From NCBI GenBank assembly GCA_034687125.1, contig JAQGBZ010000099.1:124001-188000 (forward strand): a DNA stretch of 64,000 nucleotides, written 5' to 3'. A program made the position numbers and the translations under genes. The first letter of the stretch is position 1. The number at the start of each line of letters is the position of its first letter. A model generated the notes under the pieces. It saw nothing but the letters and a program-made list of their open reading frames with translations, did not search any database and was not told where the DNA came from. Source of the stretch: Neelides folsomi (Eukaryota; Arthropoda; Collembola; Neelipleona; Neelidae). This document shows positions 61,601 to 64,000 of this stretch, piece after piece.

Positions 61601-63990
61601 CCGAAAACAACAACGTGTGCTTATTCTCTCGACTTCTATCTTATTAGCTATTTTCCCAAGATGAAAGCTATGGAACAACAATTGAAAGACAAAGTGAAAT
61701 TTGTCAAATTATTCAAAGTGAATAATCAAGAGTAAGTGGAAGATTAAATACACTTTATTTAAATACAATTAAGATTCATAAATATAAATCACTTTTTACA
61801 ATTAAAATACATTTAATATATTAAATATCCTAATTTTCTTTAAAAGGCTTTGGAAGCGAGAATTAAAAACCGTGGAAGCTGAATTGAGCAAATTGAACGG
61901 CGAATACAATCGATTGGTCTCACTTTTACGTAACATGACGGCACAACTCAAAAGTGCCGAAGCAGAAGCAAGATGTTGCATTTCCGACAAAATCCACATT
62001 CAGTCAAAAATGAAAGTTTTGGACGTTGCTGTTGCGAAAATGAATCCAACAGACATGACTTCATATGTACGAACAATTCCATTTGATAACTATCGTATTA
62101 CAGGCAATACAAACACAACTAATTAATTTACAAAAATTAATTAATTTAATATTAACTATTTTATTTAGATGGAAGAAGTTGAAGAGGCCAAAGAGACAAT
62201 TGAACAATTAGTGAAAGAAATCGAATCAAACAAAGTTCGTGTGGCCGAAGAACAGGGAAAGTTTGATGCGTTAAAGATAGAAGAAAAACAATTGGAAGGT
62301 GAAATTGCTGTCATGCATGAACAATTGAGTCGGGATGATGAAGAGAAATATAATTATAAAAAGAAACTTGATGCTATCCAGAGTGTAAGTTAACTATATA
62401 ATTACAATTATTAACTAATCATAGTTAGTTTTTTTAACTATTTAGTTATTAAAATAATAGTTTGATAACACTAAATATAATCGAGAATGAAATTAATTTT
62501 CAAATTACTTTGTTTAGAAAATCAACCATTGCGGTCAGGAAGTTGAGAAAGTGAAGAAAGAAAAGATAGAATGCGAAGAATGTTATGAGAAAATCAAAAC
62601 TTTGCACAAAAAAGCACTAAAAGAAGCGAGCTCAAAATGCGAACGAGTCATTACGGACCGGTAAGTTTTTGCTCCAATTTTTAAAGTAAATATTAAATGT
62701 TTAATCATTATTTAAAGTTAGTTAGTTTTTAATAGTTGCATTAAATTAAATGTTTTTCATTTTAGGCCTGCACCTGTAGTCAAACAAGAAATTGAAGATC
62801 TGACCGAAGAACTGAAGAACAAAGAAAATGAAGTGATGAGAAAAAAGAGCGTTTTTAATGAACTTCAAATTCACATGAAAAAAGTTCGGAAAGTTGGGAA
62901 TGAAATTGAAATTATTAAATTGCTAATTGCTGTAAGTCAAAATTACTCAAAATGATTAAATATTATCTAAAGATCTAGGCCCTACAATGTTAATTTCTGA
63001 TAATTAACATATTGCTTAATAATTTCTATTTATTATAGACAATCAAACCTACAATTAAAATGCAAGAAGGCTACTTTGAGCGAACAAAATCAAATTATTC
63101 TTCAACGCTTCAAAATAGTTTCAAAACACTAATTGAAAAGCGAAATTATGTCGTAAGCTATTAATTAAATACATAAAATTTTAAATATACTTTTTTAATG
63201 AATTTGATTAAAATCTCAATTAGAATATTTAAAATCAAATGAAAATCTTGAAAATCTCAATTAAATTTAATTTCGTTCAGGGCCACTTTGAAATCAACGA
63301 CAAAGAGAAAACTCTCACCTACATGGTCTTTCCCGATCAAGAGTCAATGAAGAGAGCAATGGGGAATTTCAAACATGATGGAACATTGAACAAGTGAGAT
63401 CATTAATATAATTAATATTTAATTATTCATTAAACTTGTAAAATACTTATAAAATATACAATAATTAAAATTCCACCGCTAATAATTAAAATTCTTAAAC
63501 TTAACTTTATTTAATGATTATTTAGGAGCATGTTACGAGATTACAACGCGGGTCTCTCCGGCGGTGAACGATCTTTTGGAACCATCTGTTACCTCATAGC
63601 TTTATATCAAATCCTCGAAAATCCTTTTTTCATTCTCGATGAATACGATGTTTTCTTGGATCAGTTGAATCGGAGCACAAGTATTGAAATCCTCATGGAA
63701 CATGCCAAAAAATACACTGGAGCTCAATTCTTCTTCTTTTCTCCTCATGGAATTAATAAAGATTTGCCACCTGAGGAAGCTCTCGTAGTGAGGTAATTAA
63801 AAACAAAAACTTATTATATTAATTATTAAAAAACTATTTTAATAATTATGTTAATTGTAATTAAATTAAAATTAAATTGTTATTTTTAATTTCTAGCCTT
63901 CCTTCACCTAAACGAGAAGAAGTTAAAGCATTGAAAGGAAGTTATTTAAAAGCAATCCAACACAATCCATCATTAGTAAGAGCAAGTTAA
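58631..63990 (+). CDS. SMC6: SMC6, structural maintenance of chromosomes protein 6
   Basis: SMC6 pairs with SMC5 in the nuclear SMC5/6 complex for DNA repair and replication-stress handling. Eighteen exons (first 58631–58729, 58898–59009, 59110–59239, 59377–59644; last 63526–63792, 63897–63990) give 1072 residues in frame, a normal family length. The N-terminal head has IKGFRITNLMCW, Walker A GENGSGKS (39–46), GLGAKAKTTGRSS and DNPLQFLTQD. The latter pattern (DNP…L.Q) and the threonine/Arg-rich stretch after Walker A are typical of SMC6, not SMC5 or cohesin SMCs. Coiled coils flank a hinge at roughly residues 420–630. The C-terminal head has the ABC signature LSGGERS (963–969) and Walker B ILDEYDVFLD (DE at 991–992). 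All ATPase motifs look intact. The ATG chosen is the only one that leaves the usual short leader before the first beta strand. The window ends 10 bp after the stop. Confidence 0.95.
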
Positions 63991-64000
63991 ACATCTGTTA

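Noticed and set aside
1-64000. tRNA, rRNA and CRISPR signatures
   Set aside because: I scanned by eye for B-box-like GGTTCRANNCC contexts, cloverleaf arms and spaced direct repeats and found none convincing. A covariance-model scan would be needed to exclude small RNAs.

Overview
The window is nuclear DNA from a small-genome invertebrate animal. It is strongly AT-rich in introns and spacers. Its genes are split by short GT–AG introns (mostly 50–150 bp, full of TTAATTAA-like sequence), and the proteins are typically metazoan: a HECTD4-type HECT ligase, an AKH/GnRH-type receptor, an SLC15 peptide transporter, TANGO1, WAPL and SMC6. HECTD4, TANGO1 and short interstitial TTAGG runs would fit an arthropod-like lineage, but the species cannot be fixed from the sequence alone. 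Splice models were assembled by eye from ORFs, GT/AG sites and phase. Summed exon lengths are exact multiples of three for the receptor (366 aa), TANGO1 (1282 aa), WAPL (1184 aa), the Ser-Pro-Lys protein (503 aa) and SMC6 (1072 aa).

Layout. 1–1.13 kb: one coding exon of an unrecognised minus-strand gene running off the left edge. 1.1–6.9 kb: repeat-rich spacer with a tandem repeat near 2.3 kb, a ~32-bp minisatellite near 4.85 kb and again near 5.95 kb, and a fossil Bel/Pao-type protease fragment (6.0–6.4 kb). 6.9–27.3 kb, minus: a very large HECTD4 orthologue of about 40 exons (my estimate is ~4,500 residues), with a SPRY domain mid-protein and a complete C-terminal HECT domain. Its introns hold three copies of one MITE family and a mariner-like hairpin. 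29.5–33.5 kb, plus: a rhodopsin-type neuropeptide receptor with a 21-nt micro-exon and two intronic MITEs. 33.9–40.8 kb, minus: an SLC15/PEPT proton-oligopeptide transporter, convergent with the receptor gene. 43.3–48.1 kb, plus: TANGO1/MIA3. 50.1–54.6 kb, plus: WAPL. 56.3–58.5 kb, plus: an unrecognised basic Ser-Pro-Lys-rich protein. 58.6–64.0 kb, plus: SMC6, complete, ending 10 bp before the window edge.

Functional grouping. The right third carries two genes for SMC-complex biology: WAPL (cohesin release) and SMC6 (SMC5/6 complex). The unknown Ser-Pro-Lys protein lies between them and ends only 176 bp upstream of the SMC6 start codon on the same strand, which makes it the most interesting candidate here. 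The other genes look like an ordinary mixture. I saw no convincing tRNA, rRNA or CRISPR array, and no intact autonomous transposon.
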